From: Jeotgalibacillus aurantiacus
Lineage (GTDB): Bacteria > Bacillota > Bacilli > Bacillales > Jeotgalibacillaceae
DNA: 64,000 bases
Assembly (NCBI RefSeq): GCF_020595125.1
Contig: NZ_JACNMS010000002.1
Location: forward strand, 1-64,000
Reading direction: 5' to 3'
Shown here: positions 47,118 to 56,622 of the stretch, in pieces
How the letters are laid out: the number at the start of each line of letters is the position of its first letter
Numbering within the stretch: the first letter of the stretch is position 1
The notes under the pieces: model-generated
What the model saw: only the letters and a program-made list of their open reading frames with translations
Database searches by the model: none
What the model was told of the DNA's origin: nothing
Made by a program: the position numbers and the translations under genes

Positions 47118-47903
47118 CTAAGCTGTCTCTTTTGTTTTCCTCTTAGGCTTGGGAATCTCTTTAATCGCCAGGTATAGCACCATCGTTGTGACAAACCAGT
47201 TAATTAAAGTCGCAAACGGAATCACGGAACCCGCAATATCCGTAATCAGGAAAAACGTAACCGGCAGTGTTGAACTGTATGCAGCAATTCTGAAGCTCTG
47301 GCGGTGCACAAGTCTGCGCTCTGCTGATTTGGCCATAATCGTTCCAATCCATGCGAAAAATAAAGTTTTAATAAAAAGCAATCCTGCGCCAATAATATAA
47401 ATGAATAAAAAGATAAACGCATAAATAATCACTTTTGCTCCTTCTATAGAAGAAAGAAGCGAGGAGAGACCTTCGTTACTGAATGTGAACCCTGTAAAGG
47501 TGCTGTATGGATATTCCTGCACACCTGCACCGGCTGAAACTGCAACGCCGTCTCTAAGCAATGCCGCCGTATTAAGAGTGCCCTGTAAATCCTCTGCCGA
47601 CATTTCTCCGGTACCATCAACAATAATCGTAAATCCGCTGTTTCGGATCGTCACTTCTTCATCTGTTTCTGTCTGAAGGGTGCCGTCTGTTACTTCAAAA
47701 GCCGGCATCTGTTCTCTCAGAATTTCATCTCCTTCATTAAAGACCGTATTGCCGACTGAGATGATCTGTACCATGGCAGGAATGGAACTGATAAATGCGA
47801 GAATGAATAAATATAAAATGGTTTTTCCAATTCCCTGAAACCTGAAGCGGGAAATATCTTTCGGTGAGTATAAGCTTTTATAAAACTGTTTAAAAATATT
47901 CAA
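47118..47903 (-). CDS. yqgB: DUF1189 membrane protein (YqgB-like)
   Basis: A 261-residue protein with an N-terminal amphipathic segment (FKQFYKSLYSPKDISRFRFQ), one membrane helix, a large extracytoplasmic beta-rich domain (about 55-155) and three or four C-terminal helices. This is the DUF1189 architecture, of unknown function. The TTG at 47903 has GGGGG 8 nt upstream. An in-frame TTG at 47918 overlaps that site. Gene position fits yqgB. Confidence 0.85.
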   Translation of the reverse strand: MNIFKQFYKSLYSPKDISRFRFQGIGKTILYLFILAFISSIPAMVQIISVGNTVFNEGDEILREQMPAFEVTDGTLQTETDEEVTIRNSGFTIIVDGTGEMSAEDLQGTLNTAALLRDGVAVSAGAGVQEYPYSTFTGFTFSNEGLSSLLSSIEGAKVIIYAFIFLFIYIIGAGLLFIKTLFFAWIGTIMAKSAERRLVHRQSFRIAAYSSTLPVTFFLITDIAGSVIPFATLINWFVTTMVLYLAIKEIPKPKRKTKETA

Positions 47904-47998
47904 TGCGTGAACCCCCAACTGATAACGCTCTATAGTAGTTATATTGTACGTTTATAAGCGTTCAGAGGGCAAATGAACGATTCGTGAATAAGGAACCT

Positions 47999-48015
47999 TT
48001 GTAACATTATTGTAA
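47999..48015 (+). promoter_or_regulatory. Weak PHO-box-like tandem upstream of the Na/Pi gene
   Basis: TTGTAA-CATTA-TTGTAA has the 11-bp period of PhoP sites, but the hexamers depart from the TTHAYA consensus. A second TTGTAA occurs 26 bp further on. Phosphate control is only a suggestion. Confidence 0.25.
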
Positions 48016-48144
48016 TATAAAGCCTCTATTATTAACCGATTGTAAAGATTTTATTTTACCCCTTTACTTATATCGTTAAAAGAATTAATAATTGTGGAGG
48101 GTTTTCAAGAAGTTTGTCTAAATTTGTTTACAGGGGTTGAAAAC

Positions 48145-49776
48145 ATGGAAGTGAATTGGCAAGAAGTCTTCTTTATGTTTATCGGGGGACTTGGGATCTT
48201 TCTTTTTGGTATTAAAACAATGGGAGACGGACTTCAAAAGTCTGCCGGGGATCGTCTGAGAGCGATTCTTGACCGTTTTACAACAAATCCATTCATGGGT
48301 GTGTTAGCAGGTATTGTCGTAACGATCCTGATTCAGTCGAGTTCAGGAACAACCGTTATCGTCATCGGATTGGTAAGTGCCGGGTTTATGACACTCCGCC
48401 AGGCAATTGGAGTTATCATGGGGGCAAACATCGGTACAACTGTTACTGCGTTTATCATTGGATTTGATATTGGTGCCTATGCACTTCCGATTATTGCTGT
48501 CGGTGCATTCTTACTCTTCTTCGTGAAGAAAGCACAGTTAAATAATCTTGGACAGGTCTTTTTTGGTTTTGGTGCTCTTTTCTATGGACTTGAGTTAATG
48601 GGAGAGGGAATGAAGCCACTTCGTGAGCTTCAGACATTTATTGATCTGACTCAGAGCATGAGTGAAATTCCGATTCTTGGTGTGGTTGTTGGTACGGTAT
48701 TTACAGTGATCGTACAAAGTTCAAGTGCAACGATCGGGATTTTGCAGAGTTTATATTCCGAAGGTCTAATTGAACTTGATGCAGCATTACCAGTACTTTT
48801 TGGAGATAACATTGGTACAACGATTACGGCAGTATTGGCCTCAATTGGTGCTTCTGTAGCAGCCAGAAGAGCGGCCGCCGTTCACGTGATGTTCAACGTA
48901 ATTGGATCAACATTATTCTTAATCCTGTTGATTCCGTTCACGTCATTTATCGTTTGGATCGATCAGTTCCTACAGCTCGAACCTGCGATGCAGATCGCTT
49001 TTGCACACGGAACATTTAATATCGTCAATACGTTGATTCAATTCCCGTTCATTGCAGTTCTTGCACTGATTGTAACGAAGCTTGTGCCAGGTCAGGATGT
49101 TCTTGTGGAGTTCAAACCAAAACACCTTGATCCACACTTTATTGAACAGTCACCTTCCATTGCGCTTGGTCAGGCGAAGGAAGAAGTTCTTCGAATGGGA
49201 CAGTTTGCTGTTCAGGGATTAAATGAGTCTTATGAGTACTTGAAAACGAAAAATAAGAAAAACGCTGAACTCGGTTATCAGGTCGAGGATGCGATTAATA
49301 ATCTTGATAATAAAATTACAGAATATCTTGTAAAGCTTTCTGCAACTCAGCTTTCTGCGCAGGAATCAGAACGCCATTCAATCTTGATGGATACAGTGCG
49401 TGATATCGAGCGCATCGGTGACCACTTTGAAAATGTGATTGAACTTGTTGATTATCAGCAGGCCAACAAAGTGAAGCTGACTGAGGATGCAATGGAAGAT
49501 TTAAATGAAATGTTCACATTAACGATTGAAGCTGTCTCACAGGCAATTGAAGCACTTGATGCAAATGATCAGGCACTTGCCCGTACGGTAGCAGAGAAAG
49601 AAGATTTAATCGATAAAATGGAGCGTAAATTCCGTAAAAAGCATATTGTCCGTCTGAACGAAGGTCGTTGTACCGGACAGGCCGGCATTGTGTTTGTAGA
49701 TATCGTGTCAAATCTTGAGCGAATCGGTGACCATTCTGCCAACATTGCTGAAGCAGTACTTGGTATTCGTAACTAA
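48145..49776 (+). CDS. Na/Pi cotransporter family protein with PhoU-like domain
   Basis: A 543-residue NptA-type transporter. Two inverted halves each carry the QSSS motif (TILIQSSSGTTVIVIGLV and FTVIVQSSSATIGIL) in about eight to ten membrane helices. The cytosolic C-terminal part (about 350-540) contains two PhoU-like helical repeats (DIERIGDHFENV, LERIGDHSANIAEAV). It probably imports phosphate with sodium, or exports it. The ATG at 48145 follows AGGGG; an extension to 48094 lacks a Shine-Dalgarno. The pst operon lies 5.6 kb downstream. Confidence 0.92.
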   Translation: MEVNWQEVFFMFIGGLGIFLFGIKTMGDGLQKSAGDRLRAILDRFTTNPFMGVLAGIVVTILIQSSSGTTVIVIGLVSAGFMTLRQAIGVIMGANIGTTVTAFIIGFDIGAYALPIIAVGAFLLFFVKKAQLNNLGQVFFGFGALFYGLELMGEGMKPLRELQTFIDLTQSMSEIPILGVVVGTVFTVIVQSSSATIGILQSLYSEGLIELDAALPVLFGDNIGTTITAVLASIGASVAARRAAAVHVMFNVIGSTLFLILLIPFTSFIVWIDQFLQLEPAMQIAFAHGTFNIVNTLIQFPFIAVLALIVTKLVPGQDVLVEFKPKHLDPHFIEQSPSIALGQAKEEVLRMGQFAVQGLNESYEYLKTKNKKNAELGYQVEDAINNLDNKITEYLVKLSATQLSAQESERHSILMDTVRDIERIGDHFENVIELVDYQQANKVKLTEDAMEDLNEMFTLTIEAVSQAIEALDANDQALARTVAEKEDLIDKMERKFRKKHIVRLNEGRCTGQAGIVFVDIVSNLERIGDHSANIAEAVLGIRN

Positions 49777-49783
49777 TCATTTG

Positions 49784-49810
49784 AAAAAGCCGGCCTCTGC
49801 CGGCTTTTTT
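49784..49810 (+). terminator. Terminator after the Na/Pi transporter gene
   Basis: AAAAAGCCGGC and GCCGGCTTTTTT form an 11-bp stem with a tetraloop. Confidence 0.92.
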
Positions 49811-49953
49811 GTTGATTAATTTTTATTTTAAGATATATCTATACCTCGTTATCCTTATTGGGGCAAGCTATGATGTGTTTATTCATTGATGAAACTTTTT
49901 AATTTGAATCACGTATATAAACTGTTAAGTATTATTAAAAGGAGTGAACTATT

Positions 49954-50433
49954 ATAGAACCTTTATTTTGGGTTATCATCATTCTTTCATTTATGATTGC
50001 GTTTGTCGGCCTTGTTTATCCCATCATTCCGAGTGTTGTCTTTATCTTACTTGGATTTATTCTATATGGCGTGTTCTTTTCGTTTGAACCGTTTAACTGG
50101 CTGTTCTGGACGATCCAGGGGCTGTTTATTATCCTGCTGTTCGGAGCGGATTACGTGTCAAATATGTTTGGCGTCAAAAGGTTTGGTGGTTCAAAAGCCG
50201 GGATCTGGGGAAGTACAATCGGTCTTTTAATCGGCCCTTTTGTCATTCCGGTGCTCGGGATCATCGCCGGTCCTTTTATTGGAGCGGTAGCAGGTGAACT
50301 GATCGTGAATCGGACAGAATTTAAACAGGCAGTTAAAATCGGATTCGGATCTCTTATTGGATTTATCACGTCCGTTGCCACAAAAGGGACGGTTCAGGCA
50401 GTGATGATCCTGATTTTTGTCCTATTCATATAG
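49954..50433 (+). CDS. yqgC: DUF456 membrane protein YqgC, apparent AUA/AUU start
   Basis: A 159-residue small integral membrane protein (DUF456) with four or five helices and [14 protein letters not shown]-type Gly-rich turns. The first ATG in frame (49993) would cut the first membrane helix and has no Shine-Dalgarno. AAAAGGAG at 49937-49944 is instead placed before in-frame ATT (49951) and ATA (49954) codons, followed by [12 protein letters not shown], which fits the family N-terminus. An in-frame TGA at 49945 rules out anything longer. Either a rare initiator codon or a base error is present. The function is unknown. Confidence 0.8.
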   Translation: MEPLFWVIIILSFMIAFVGLVYPIIPSVVFILLGFILYGVFFSFEPFNWLFWTIQGLFIILLFGADYVSNMFGVKRFGGSKAGIWGSTIGLLIGPFVIPVLGIIAGPFIGAVAGELIVNRTEFKQAVKIGFGSLIGFITSVATKGTVQAVMILIFVLFI

Positions 50434-50460
50434 TAAGTGTCTAATGTAAGAGCTTATTAA

Positions 50461-50489
50461 TTGAATGCTTCTTTGTTATTTGGTAATCT
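50461..50489 (+). promoter_or_regulatory. Promoter of sodA
   Basis: TTGAAT and TAATCT are spaced by 17 bp, with a TG dinucleotide one base before the -10 (extended -10). Confidence 0.65.
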
Positions 50490-50551
50490 GAAACAGATGA
50501 AACCGCTACTTGCGGACAAAAAAACAGACTACATACAGGAGGAATTCAATT

Positions 50552-51160
50552 ATGGCTTACACATTACCAGATTTACCTTACTCTTATGATGCACTAGAAC
50601 CGCATTTTGACAAGGAAACAATGAATATCCACCACACAAAGCACCACAATACTTACGTAACAAAATTAAACGATGCGCTGGAAGGCCACGACGATCTTCA
50701 GTCGAAATCAATTGATGAGCTTGTTGCAGATCTTAACAGCGTACCGGAATCAATCCGTACAGCAGTCCGCAACAACGGTGGTGGACACGCTAACCACTCA
50801 TTCTTCTGGAAGATCCTTTCTCCAAATGGCGGAGGAGAGCCAACAGGTGATCTTGCTTCAGCGATCAATGACAAGTTCGGCAGCTTTGACAAATTCAAAG
50901 AAGAATTCGCTGCTGCTGGCGCAGGCCGCTTCGGTTCAGGCTGGGCGTGGCTTGTTGTCAATAACGGAGAGCTTGAAGTAACAAGCACACCAAATCAGGA
51001 TTCACCGCTGACAGATGGTAAGACGCCAATCCTTGGTCTTGATGTTTGGGAGCACGCATACTACCTGAAGTATCAGAACAAGCGTCCTGACTACATCAAC
51101 GCTTTCTGGAGCGTAGTGGACTGGAATGCAGTTGATAAGCTTTACGCTTCAGCAAAATAA
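50552..51160 (+). CDS. sodA: Superoxide dismutase (Mn/Fe family)
   Basis: A 202-residue cytosolic dismutase that converts superoxide to hydrogen peroxide and oxygen. The metal ligands are H27, H82, D164 and H168 (DVWEHAYY signature). GGG at 76-78 and the residues around W130 fit the Mn-type enzyme of Bacillus. The ATG at 50552 follows AGGAGG; the upstream in-frame start at 50510 has none. Its position after yqgC is as in B. subtilis. Confidence 0.97.
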   Translation: MAYTLPDLPYSYDALEPHFDKETMNIHHTKHHNTYVTKLNDALEGHDDLQSKSIDELVADLNSVPESIRTAVRNNGGGHANHSFFWKILSPNGGGEPTGDLASAINDKFGSFDKFKEEFAAAGAGRFGSGWAWLVVNNGELEVTSTPNQDSPLTDGKTPILGLDVWEHAYYLKYQNKRPDYINAFWSVVDWNAVDKLYASAK

Positions 51161-51168
51161 TAACGCTC

Positions 51169-51207
51169 AAAAATCTTCTGCCTGTTGACAGGCAGAAGAT
51201 TTTTTTG
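51169..51207 (+). terminator. Terminator after sodA
   Basis: AAAAATCTTCTGCCTGT pairs with ACAGGCAGAAGATTTTT over 17 bp with a 2-nt apex, followed by T. Confidence 0.93.
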
Positions 51208-51300
51208 ACCTTTTCGTGAAAAAGGACATTCCTCTCTGGCGAATATTTCATTTTTCTTATAAGATAATAGAAGTAAAGAATTAGGAAGGGAGGCTCTTCA

Positions 51301-53478
51301 TTGACAAAGAACCCATCCCGAAGCCAAAAAACGAAAAAGAAGAAAAAGAATTTTTTATCCAACCGGATGAATATTTTGTTCTTTGCAGTATTTGTGATGT
51401 TCTCAATGCTGATCTTAAGGCTCGGTGTATTACAAATTGTTAACGGTGAGGATTTTTCACGTCAGCTGGAGCGAACGGAGGAAGTTGTCGTTAATTCCAG
51501 TGTGCCACGCGGAAAAATCTTTGACCGTAATGGTAAAGTAATTGTTGATAATAAACCTGTCAATGCGATTACATACACGAAAACACAGCAGACTGAGCAG
51601 GAAGAAATGCTAATGGTCGCTGAACGTTTGGCGGGTATGATTGAAATGGATACGGACAGTATTACGCTTCGTGATAAACAGGATTTCTGGATCCGGGAAA
51701 ATGAAGAACGTGCGAAGGCAAAAATTACAGAAGAAGAACAGGCTCTATATGATGAAGGAGAGCTCGAACAGAACGAATATGATGCGCTGATCAGAGAGCG
51801 TATCACGGAAGAGGAGTTAGCTGAACTCACTCCACAGCAGCTGGAGGTTCTCGCTGTTTTCAGAGAGATGCAGACGGGATATAATCTGTCGCCTCAAATT
51901 ATTAAAAATGAAGGTGTTACGGACGAAGAGTTTGCAACAGTGAGTGAACATCTCGGTTCGCTGCCTGGTGTGAATACGACTGTTGACTGGGAGCGTGAAT
52001 ATCCATATGGAGATGTGTTGCGCTCTGTACTGGGAAGTGTGCGCGCAATACCAGAAAACAAACTGGAATACTATTTAGCCAGAGATTATGCCCGAAATGA
52101 CCGCGTAGGTACAAGTTATCTGGAGCTGCAATATGAAGAGGTGCTCCAGGGGCAAAAATCAAAAGTAAGAACAATCACAGATAAAGCAGGGAACGTCATT
52201 GATTCTCAGCTTATCCAGGAAGGTGAGCGCGGGAAAGACCTTGTTCTTTCTATTGATATAGAACTTCAGAAAGAGCTCGAAAAAATCGTTGAGGACGAAC
52301 TGATCCGCCTTAAACAAAATCCTGGACGTAATCTGCTCGACCGTTTGTTTTTCGTCATGACCGATCCATTCACCGGTGAAATTCTGGCGATGGTAGGGAA
52401 ACAATATGTAGAAACAGATACAGGATATGAGATTCAGGATTACCACATTGGAACATTTACGAGTGCTTATGAGGCTGGATCTAGTATTAAGGGAGCAACT
52501 ATACTTGCCGGTTATCAGGATGGTGCAATTGAACCGGGCTACACGATGTACGATCGACCGTTTGAAATAGCAAGTACCCCTGTAAAATCATCCTGGTTTT
52601 CTCCAAGAACAATGACAGATTTGTATGCTCTTGAAAAGTCATCAAATGGTTATATGTTCGATATAGCGATTAAAATAGCTGGAGCCAACTATCGTCCTAA
52701 CCAGCCAATTGATATTGGTCCTAGTGCCTTTACTAAAATGAGAAATTATTATGCGCAGTTTGGTCTAGGAAGTGAAACAGGTATAGATCTGCCAGGAGAA
52801 AGTGTGGGTTATCAAACTAACAATCCAGCTGACCTAAACCCAGGTAAATTGCTAGATTTAGCTATTGGTCAGTTTGATACATATACACCAATGCAAATGG
52901 TGCAGTATGTATCGACAATTATTAATGGTGGAAACAGAGTAGCTCCTCAAATTGTAAAGGAAATTCGGGAACCAAGCTCTGATAATGAAACACTTGGCCC
53001 AATCGTAAAAGCAACGAAACCAGAAGTATTGAATAAACTTAACAACACTGAGTATGAATTAAATCGTATTAAAGAAGGTTTCTACAGGTCATTTAATGGA
53101 ACCGAAGGAACAGGTCGTGATTTTATCGGTAACGGTTATGTAGCTGGTGGTAAAACCGGTACTGCCGAGGTAGTTTACTTCGGACCAAAATATAATGACC
53201 TCTACCGTTCACGAGACCTTCCACCACCTGAAACGACAAACTCTACTTTAGTCGGTTTTGCACCTTTTGATCAGCCGGAAGTGTCTTTCTCCGTAATGGC
53301 ACCCTGGGTATATCCAAACGATGGCACGGACAGACTGCGTGAAGACGTAAACGAAAACCTAGGTACCGCTGCCCTTGCGAAATACTTTGAGCTCCGCGAA
53401 AAACGGATGAACGAAGAAGGAGCAGAAGAGAATCAGCAGGTCGAAGTGACGGCTGAACAGGCAGAAGAAGGACAATAA
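51301..53478 (+). CDS. pbpA: Penicillin-binding protein 2A-type transpeptidase (PbpA)
   Basis: A 725-residue class B PBP. A basic N-terminus and one membrane helix (about 24-46) are followed by the PBP dimerisation domain with an acidic helical insertion (about 115-200) and a transpeptidase domain with SSIK (active-site Ser), SSN and KTG (GGKTGTAE). It crosslinks peptidoglycan during cell elongation. It starts at TTG (51301), after GGGAGG. The tail is Glu/Gln-rich. The part from about 52450 to 53190 is visibly richer in A/T and in ATA and CTA codons than the first part of the gene. Confidence 0.95.
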   Translation: MTKNPSRSQKTKKKKKNFLSNRMNILFFAVFVMFSMLILRLGVLQIVNGEDFSRQLERTEEVVVNSSVPRGKIFDRNGKVIVDNKPVNAITYTKTQQTEQEEMLMVAERLAGMIEMDTDSITLRDKQDFWIRENEERAKAKITEEEQALYDEGELEQNEYDALIRERITEEELAELTPQQLEVLAVFREMQTGYNLSPQIIKNEGVTDEEFATVSEHLGSLPGVNTTVDWEREYPYGDVLRSVLGSVRAIPENKLEYYLARDYARNDRVGTSYLELQYEEVLQGQKSKVRTITDKAGNVIDSQLIQEGERGKDLVLSIDIELQKELEKIVEDELIRLKQNPGRNLLDRLFFVMTDPFTGEILAMVGKQYVETDTGYEIQDYHIGTFTSAYEAGSSIKGATILAGYQDGAIEPGYTMYDRPFEIASTPVKSSWFSPRTMTDLYALEKSSNGYMFDIAIKIAGANYRPNQPIDIGPSAFTKMRNYYAQFGLGSETGIDLPGESVGYQTNNPADLNPGKLLDLAIGQFDTYTPMQMVQYVSTIINGGNRVAPQIVKEIREPSSDNETLGPIVKATKPEVLNKLNNTEYELNRIKEGFYRSFNGTEGTGRDFIGNGYVAGGKTGTAEVVYFGPKYNDLYRSRDLPPPETTNSTLVGFAPFDQPEVSFSVMAPWVYPNDGTDRLREDVNENLGTAALAKYFELREKRMNEEGAEENQQVEVTAEQAEEGQ

Positions 53479-53485
53479 TAAATAC

Positions 53486-53524
53486 AAAAAAACCTGAATT
53501 TCTAGCTGAAATTCAGGTTTTTTT
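53486..53524 (+). terminator. Terminator after pbpA
   Basis: AAAAAACCTGAATTTC and GAAATTCAGGTTTTTT form a 16-bp stem with a 5-nt loop. Confidence 0.93.
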
Positions 53525-53616
53525 ATATTTCAAGGGAATTTGTTATCTGTTTTATGAGCCCTCTATCCCTTTATATATCAATATTTATGGCGTTTTATTC
53601 GACAAAGTCCGACCAA

Positions 53617-53655
53617 TTTACAAAACCTTTACACTTCATTTATATGAGATTAATA
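53617..53655 (+). promoter_or_regulatory. PHO box (PhoP binding site) of the pst operon
   Basis: Four hexamers, TTTACA, TTTACA, TTTATA and TTAATA, lie each 5 bp apart on an exact 11-bp period, matching the TT(A/T/C)A(C/T)A repeats bound by PhoP. The array ends about 62 bp before the pstS start, so phosphate starvation should activate pst. Confidence 0.92.
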
Positions 53656-53716
53656 GAGAACCGTTATTGTATTACCTGTAGGACAAATCAACCAAACCTT
53701 TAGGAGGAATTACAGA

Positions 53717-54691
53717 ATGAAAAGTGTAAAGTACTTGGCAATGTCAACAATCTTAGGTTCCGCGGTATTTCTTGCTGCATGTGGTGAAGAAGACGCAGCA
53801 ACGGGTAACGATGGGGATGCAGGTTCTGGCTCAGGAAGCGCAGAGCTTGAAGGTCAAGTACAAGGTGACGGATCTTCAACTGTAGCACCAATAATGGAAG
53901 CGATCGTGGAAGAATATTCAGCTACACAGCCTGGTGTTCAGGTATCATCTGGGGTTTCAGGAACTGGTGGCGGTTTTGAAAAATTTATCGCTGGTGAAAC
54001 AGCGTTCTCAAATGCATCACGTGAAATTTCAGAAGAAGAAGTTGCAGGGCTTGAAGAAGCTGGAATTGACTTCACTGAAGTTGAACTTGCATATGACGGT
54101 TTAACAGTAGTAGTCAGCCAGGAAAATGACTGGGTAGACTACTTGACAGTAGAAGAATTAAAAGAAATGTGGGTTGAATCTGGAGAAGAAAAAACATGGG
54201 CTGATATCCGTGAAGGCTGGCCGGAAGAGCCAATCGAGTTTTACTCACCGGGTACTGACTCAGGTACGTATGACTACTTCAATGAAGTAATTCTTGAAGA
54301 AGAGGATATCGTACGTTCTGCAACTCTTTCAGAAGATGACAACGTACTAGTACAAGGTGTACTTGGTTCACCAAATGCGATCGGTTACTTCGGGTATGCT
54401 TATTATCTTGAAAATCAGGATACGTTAAAAGCTGTTCCAATCGACAACGGTGAAGGTCCGGTTGAACCAAATAATGAAACAATTGAGTCTGGTGAATATG
54501 CTCCACTATCTCGTCCACTGTTCACATATGTAAGCAACTCTGCAGTTGCAGAAGATCCAGCTACTGCTGACTTCGTCAAGTTTGCGATTGAAAATGCAGC
54601 TGAACTTGCAGAAGCAGTAGGTTATGTAAGTGCACCACAGGAAGTATATGACGAAGATATGGCAACAATTGAAGAACTTGCAGGTGAATAA
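53717..54691 (+). CDS. pstS: Phosphate ABC transporter substrate-binding lipoprotein PstS
   Basis: A 324-residue lipoprotein. The signal peptide ends in the lipobox LAAC (C22), followed by an acidic and Gly/Ser-rich linker. The periplasmic-binding fold has the phosphate-binding motifs GDGSSTVAP, GVSGTGGG and SPGTDSGT. It captures orthophosphate on the outer membrane face for PstCAB. AGGAGG precedes the ATG. The many acidic residues are unusual beside B. subtilis PstS. A hairpin follows the gene. Confidence 0.96.
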   Translation: MKSVKYLAMSTILGSAVFLAACGEEDAATGNDGDAGSGSGSAELEGQVQGDGSSTVAPIMEAIVEEYSATQPGVQVSSGVSGTGGGFEKFIAGETAFSNASREISEEEVAGLEEAGIDFTEVELAYDGLTVVVSQENDWVDYLTVEELKEMWVESGEEKTWADIREGWPEEPIEFYSPGTDSGTYDYFNEVILEEEDIVRSATLSEDDNVLVQGVLGSPNAIGYFGYAYYLENQDTLKAVPIDNGEGPVEPNNETIESGEYAPLSRPLFTYVSNSAVAEDPATADFVKFAIENAAELAEAVGYVSAPQEVYDEDMATIEELAGE

Positions 54692-54706
54692 TTAAATAAG
54701 AGCCGG

Positions 54707-54727
54707 GAAGCGCGAAGGTCGCGCTTC
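54707..54727 (+). promoter_or_regulatory. Intercistronic hairpin after pstS
   Basis: GAAGCGCGA and TCGCGCTTC form a 9-bp stem with a 3-nt loop and no T run. It probably stabilises the pstS mRNA end and partly attenuates the downstream genes. Confidence 0.7.
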
Positions 54728-54769
54728 TCGTCTCATCATGTTCTTGGATAAATAAGGAGGTTTTCAATC

Positions 54770-55714
54770 ATGGCAATGAATGAACCAAAACAGATTTCGG
54801 TTCAGGAATTGATCGCTCAGAAAAGCAATAGGGGTCTTCTGGCGTTCACTGAAAAATTAATACCTAAACTTTTATTGGCAATTGCAGTTGTTTCGGTATT
54901 AACAACAATTGGAATTGTATTCACACTGATTTTTGAAACGATCACATTTTTTACTCAGGTAAATATTTTTGACTTTTTAACAGGGACCGAGTGGTACCCA
55001 TTTGCTAACTCAACACCAACCTATGGGATTCTTCCATTAATTGTTGGAACTTTAAAGATCACAATAATTGCTACACTGGTTGCGGGTCCGATTGGCATTG
55101 CAACAGCCATTTATTTGAGTGAGTATGCGAGTGATCGCGTGAGACGGATTGTTAAGCCTGTACTTGAAGTTCTTGCAGGTGTACCGACAATCGTTTATGG
55201 ATTCTTCGCGCTGACGTTTGTGACGCCGATCCTGCGTTCTGTTTTCCCAGAGATTGCGATCTTTAATGCAGTCAGCCCGGGAATTGTCGTAGGGATCATG
55301 ATTATTCCAATGATTGCTTCTCTTTCTGAAGATGCGATGTCATCTGTACCGAATGCTATGCGAGATGGTGCTTATGCGTTAGGTGCAACGAAGCTTGAGG
55401 TTGCATTGAAAATTGTGTTGCCTGCAGCCTTATCAGGAATCGTGGCATCGACTGTACTTGCTATTTCACGTGCTATTGGTGAGACGATGATTGTAGCTGT
55501 TGCAGCAGGCTCAACACCTGGATTTAACTGGGATGTTACAGGTTCCATTCAGACGATGACGGCTTACATCGTACAGGTAACAACGGGTGATGCCGGATAT
55601 GGAACAACGATTTACTACAGTATTTATGCGGTAGGATTCACGTTATTCATATTCACATTACTAATGAACATGCTGGCACAGTTTATCTCCAAGCGCTTTA
55701 GAGAGGAGTATTAA
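54770..55714 (+). CDS. pstC: Phosphate ABC transporter permease PstC
   Basis: A 314-residue permease with six membrane helices and the ABC-coupling loop SEDAMSSVPNAMRDGAYALGATKLEVA (EAA motif with the trailing Gly). The GTEWYPF and YGILPLIVGTL blocks are typical of PstC. AAGGAGG precedes the ATG. It sits one base before pstA. Confidence 0.96.
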   Translation: MAMNEPKQISVQELIAQKSNRGLLAFTEKLIPKLLLAIAVVSVLTTIGIVFTLIFETITFFTQVNIFDFLTGTEWYPFANSTPTYGILPLIVGTLKITIIATLVAGPIGIATAIYLSEYASDRVRRIVKPVLEVLAGVPTIVYGFFALTFVTPILRSVFPEIAIFNAVSPGIVVGIMIIPMIASLSEDAMSSVPNAMRDGAYALGATKLEVALKIVLPAALSGIVASTVLAISRAIGETMIVAVAAGSTPGFNWDVTGSIQTMTAYIVQVTTGDAGYGTTIYYSIYAVGFTLFIFTLLMNMLAQFISKRFREEY

Positions 55715-55715
55715 A

Positions 55716-56594
55716 ATGAGGTATATTAATCATGAGGAAGTCGCGGTGCGGACAAAAAAAAGACTGACGAAAAATACGCTGCTTAAAGGTGTCTTTGCTG
55801 CAGCAACTGCGTTTGGTCTGATCGTCCTTGCGATTTTACTATATCGTATTATCACTCAAGGAAGTGGCTATCTGAGCTTAGACTTCTTTACAAGCTTTGC
55901 CTCCCGTATTCCGGAAGATTCAGGGATTAGAGCTGCTATAGCGGGCTCTATTTATTTAATGCTGGTTGTGGCTCCTGTTTCCATGTTTTTAGGAGTTGGA
56001 ACAGCAATCTATCTTGAAGAATACGCAACAAAAAATAAGTTTAACGATTTAATTAAAGTAAATATTTCAAATCTTGCAGGAGTACCTTCCGTTGTATTCG
56101 GTTTACTTGGACTGACAATCTTTGTGCGGTTCTTTGATCTTGGTATTTCAATACTTGCTGCAGGACTAACGATGAGTCTACTAATTCTGCCAATTATTAT
56201 TGTTGCATCACAGGAAGCGATCAGAGCGGTTCCGAATGAGCTGCGAGAAGCTTCATTTGCAATGGGTGCTACAAAGTGGCAGACAATTTTACGCGTTGTA
56301 CTTCCGGCATCCATTCCTGGGATTCTGACTGGAAGCATTCTTGCTCTGTCACGAGCAATTGGTGAAACAGCACCGCTTGTCGTAATCGGGATCCCAACCA
56401 TTCTTTTCTTTATGCCGGAAGGAATCATGAGTACGTTCACTGCACTGCCAATGCAGATTTTTGACTGGACAAAACGTCCACAGGTTGAATTCCATGATGT
56501 CGCTGCCGCGGGGATCATCGTATTGATGGCATTGCTGATTATCATGAATTCAATTGCAGTATTTATCCGAAACAAATATCAGAAGCGTTATTAA
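55716..56594 (+). CDS. pstA: Phosphate ABC transporter permease PstA
   Basis: A 292-residue permease partner of PstC with six membrane helices and the coupling loop REASFAMGATKWQTILRVVLPASIPG. The ribosome binding site AGAGGAG overlaps the pstC end, and the gap is a single base, so the two permeases are made together. Confidence 0.96.
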   Translation: MRYINHEEVAVRTKKRLTKNTLLKGVFAAATAFGLIVLAILLYRIITQGSGYLSLDFFTSFASRIPEDSGIRAAIAGSIYLMLVVAPVSMFLGVGTAIYLEEYATKNKFNDLIKVNISNLAGVPSVVFGLLGLTIFVRFFDLGISILAAGLTMSLLILPIIIVASQEAIRAVPNELREASFAMGATKWQTILRVVLPASIPGILTGSILALSRAIGETAPLVVIGIPTILFFMPEGIMSTFTALPMQIFDWTKRPQVEFHDVAAAGIIVLMALLIIMNSIAVFIRNKYQKRY

Positions 56595-56622
56595 TTTATT
56601 TGGGTGAAGGGAGCTTTTCAAC

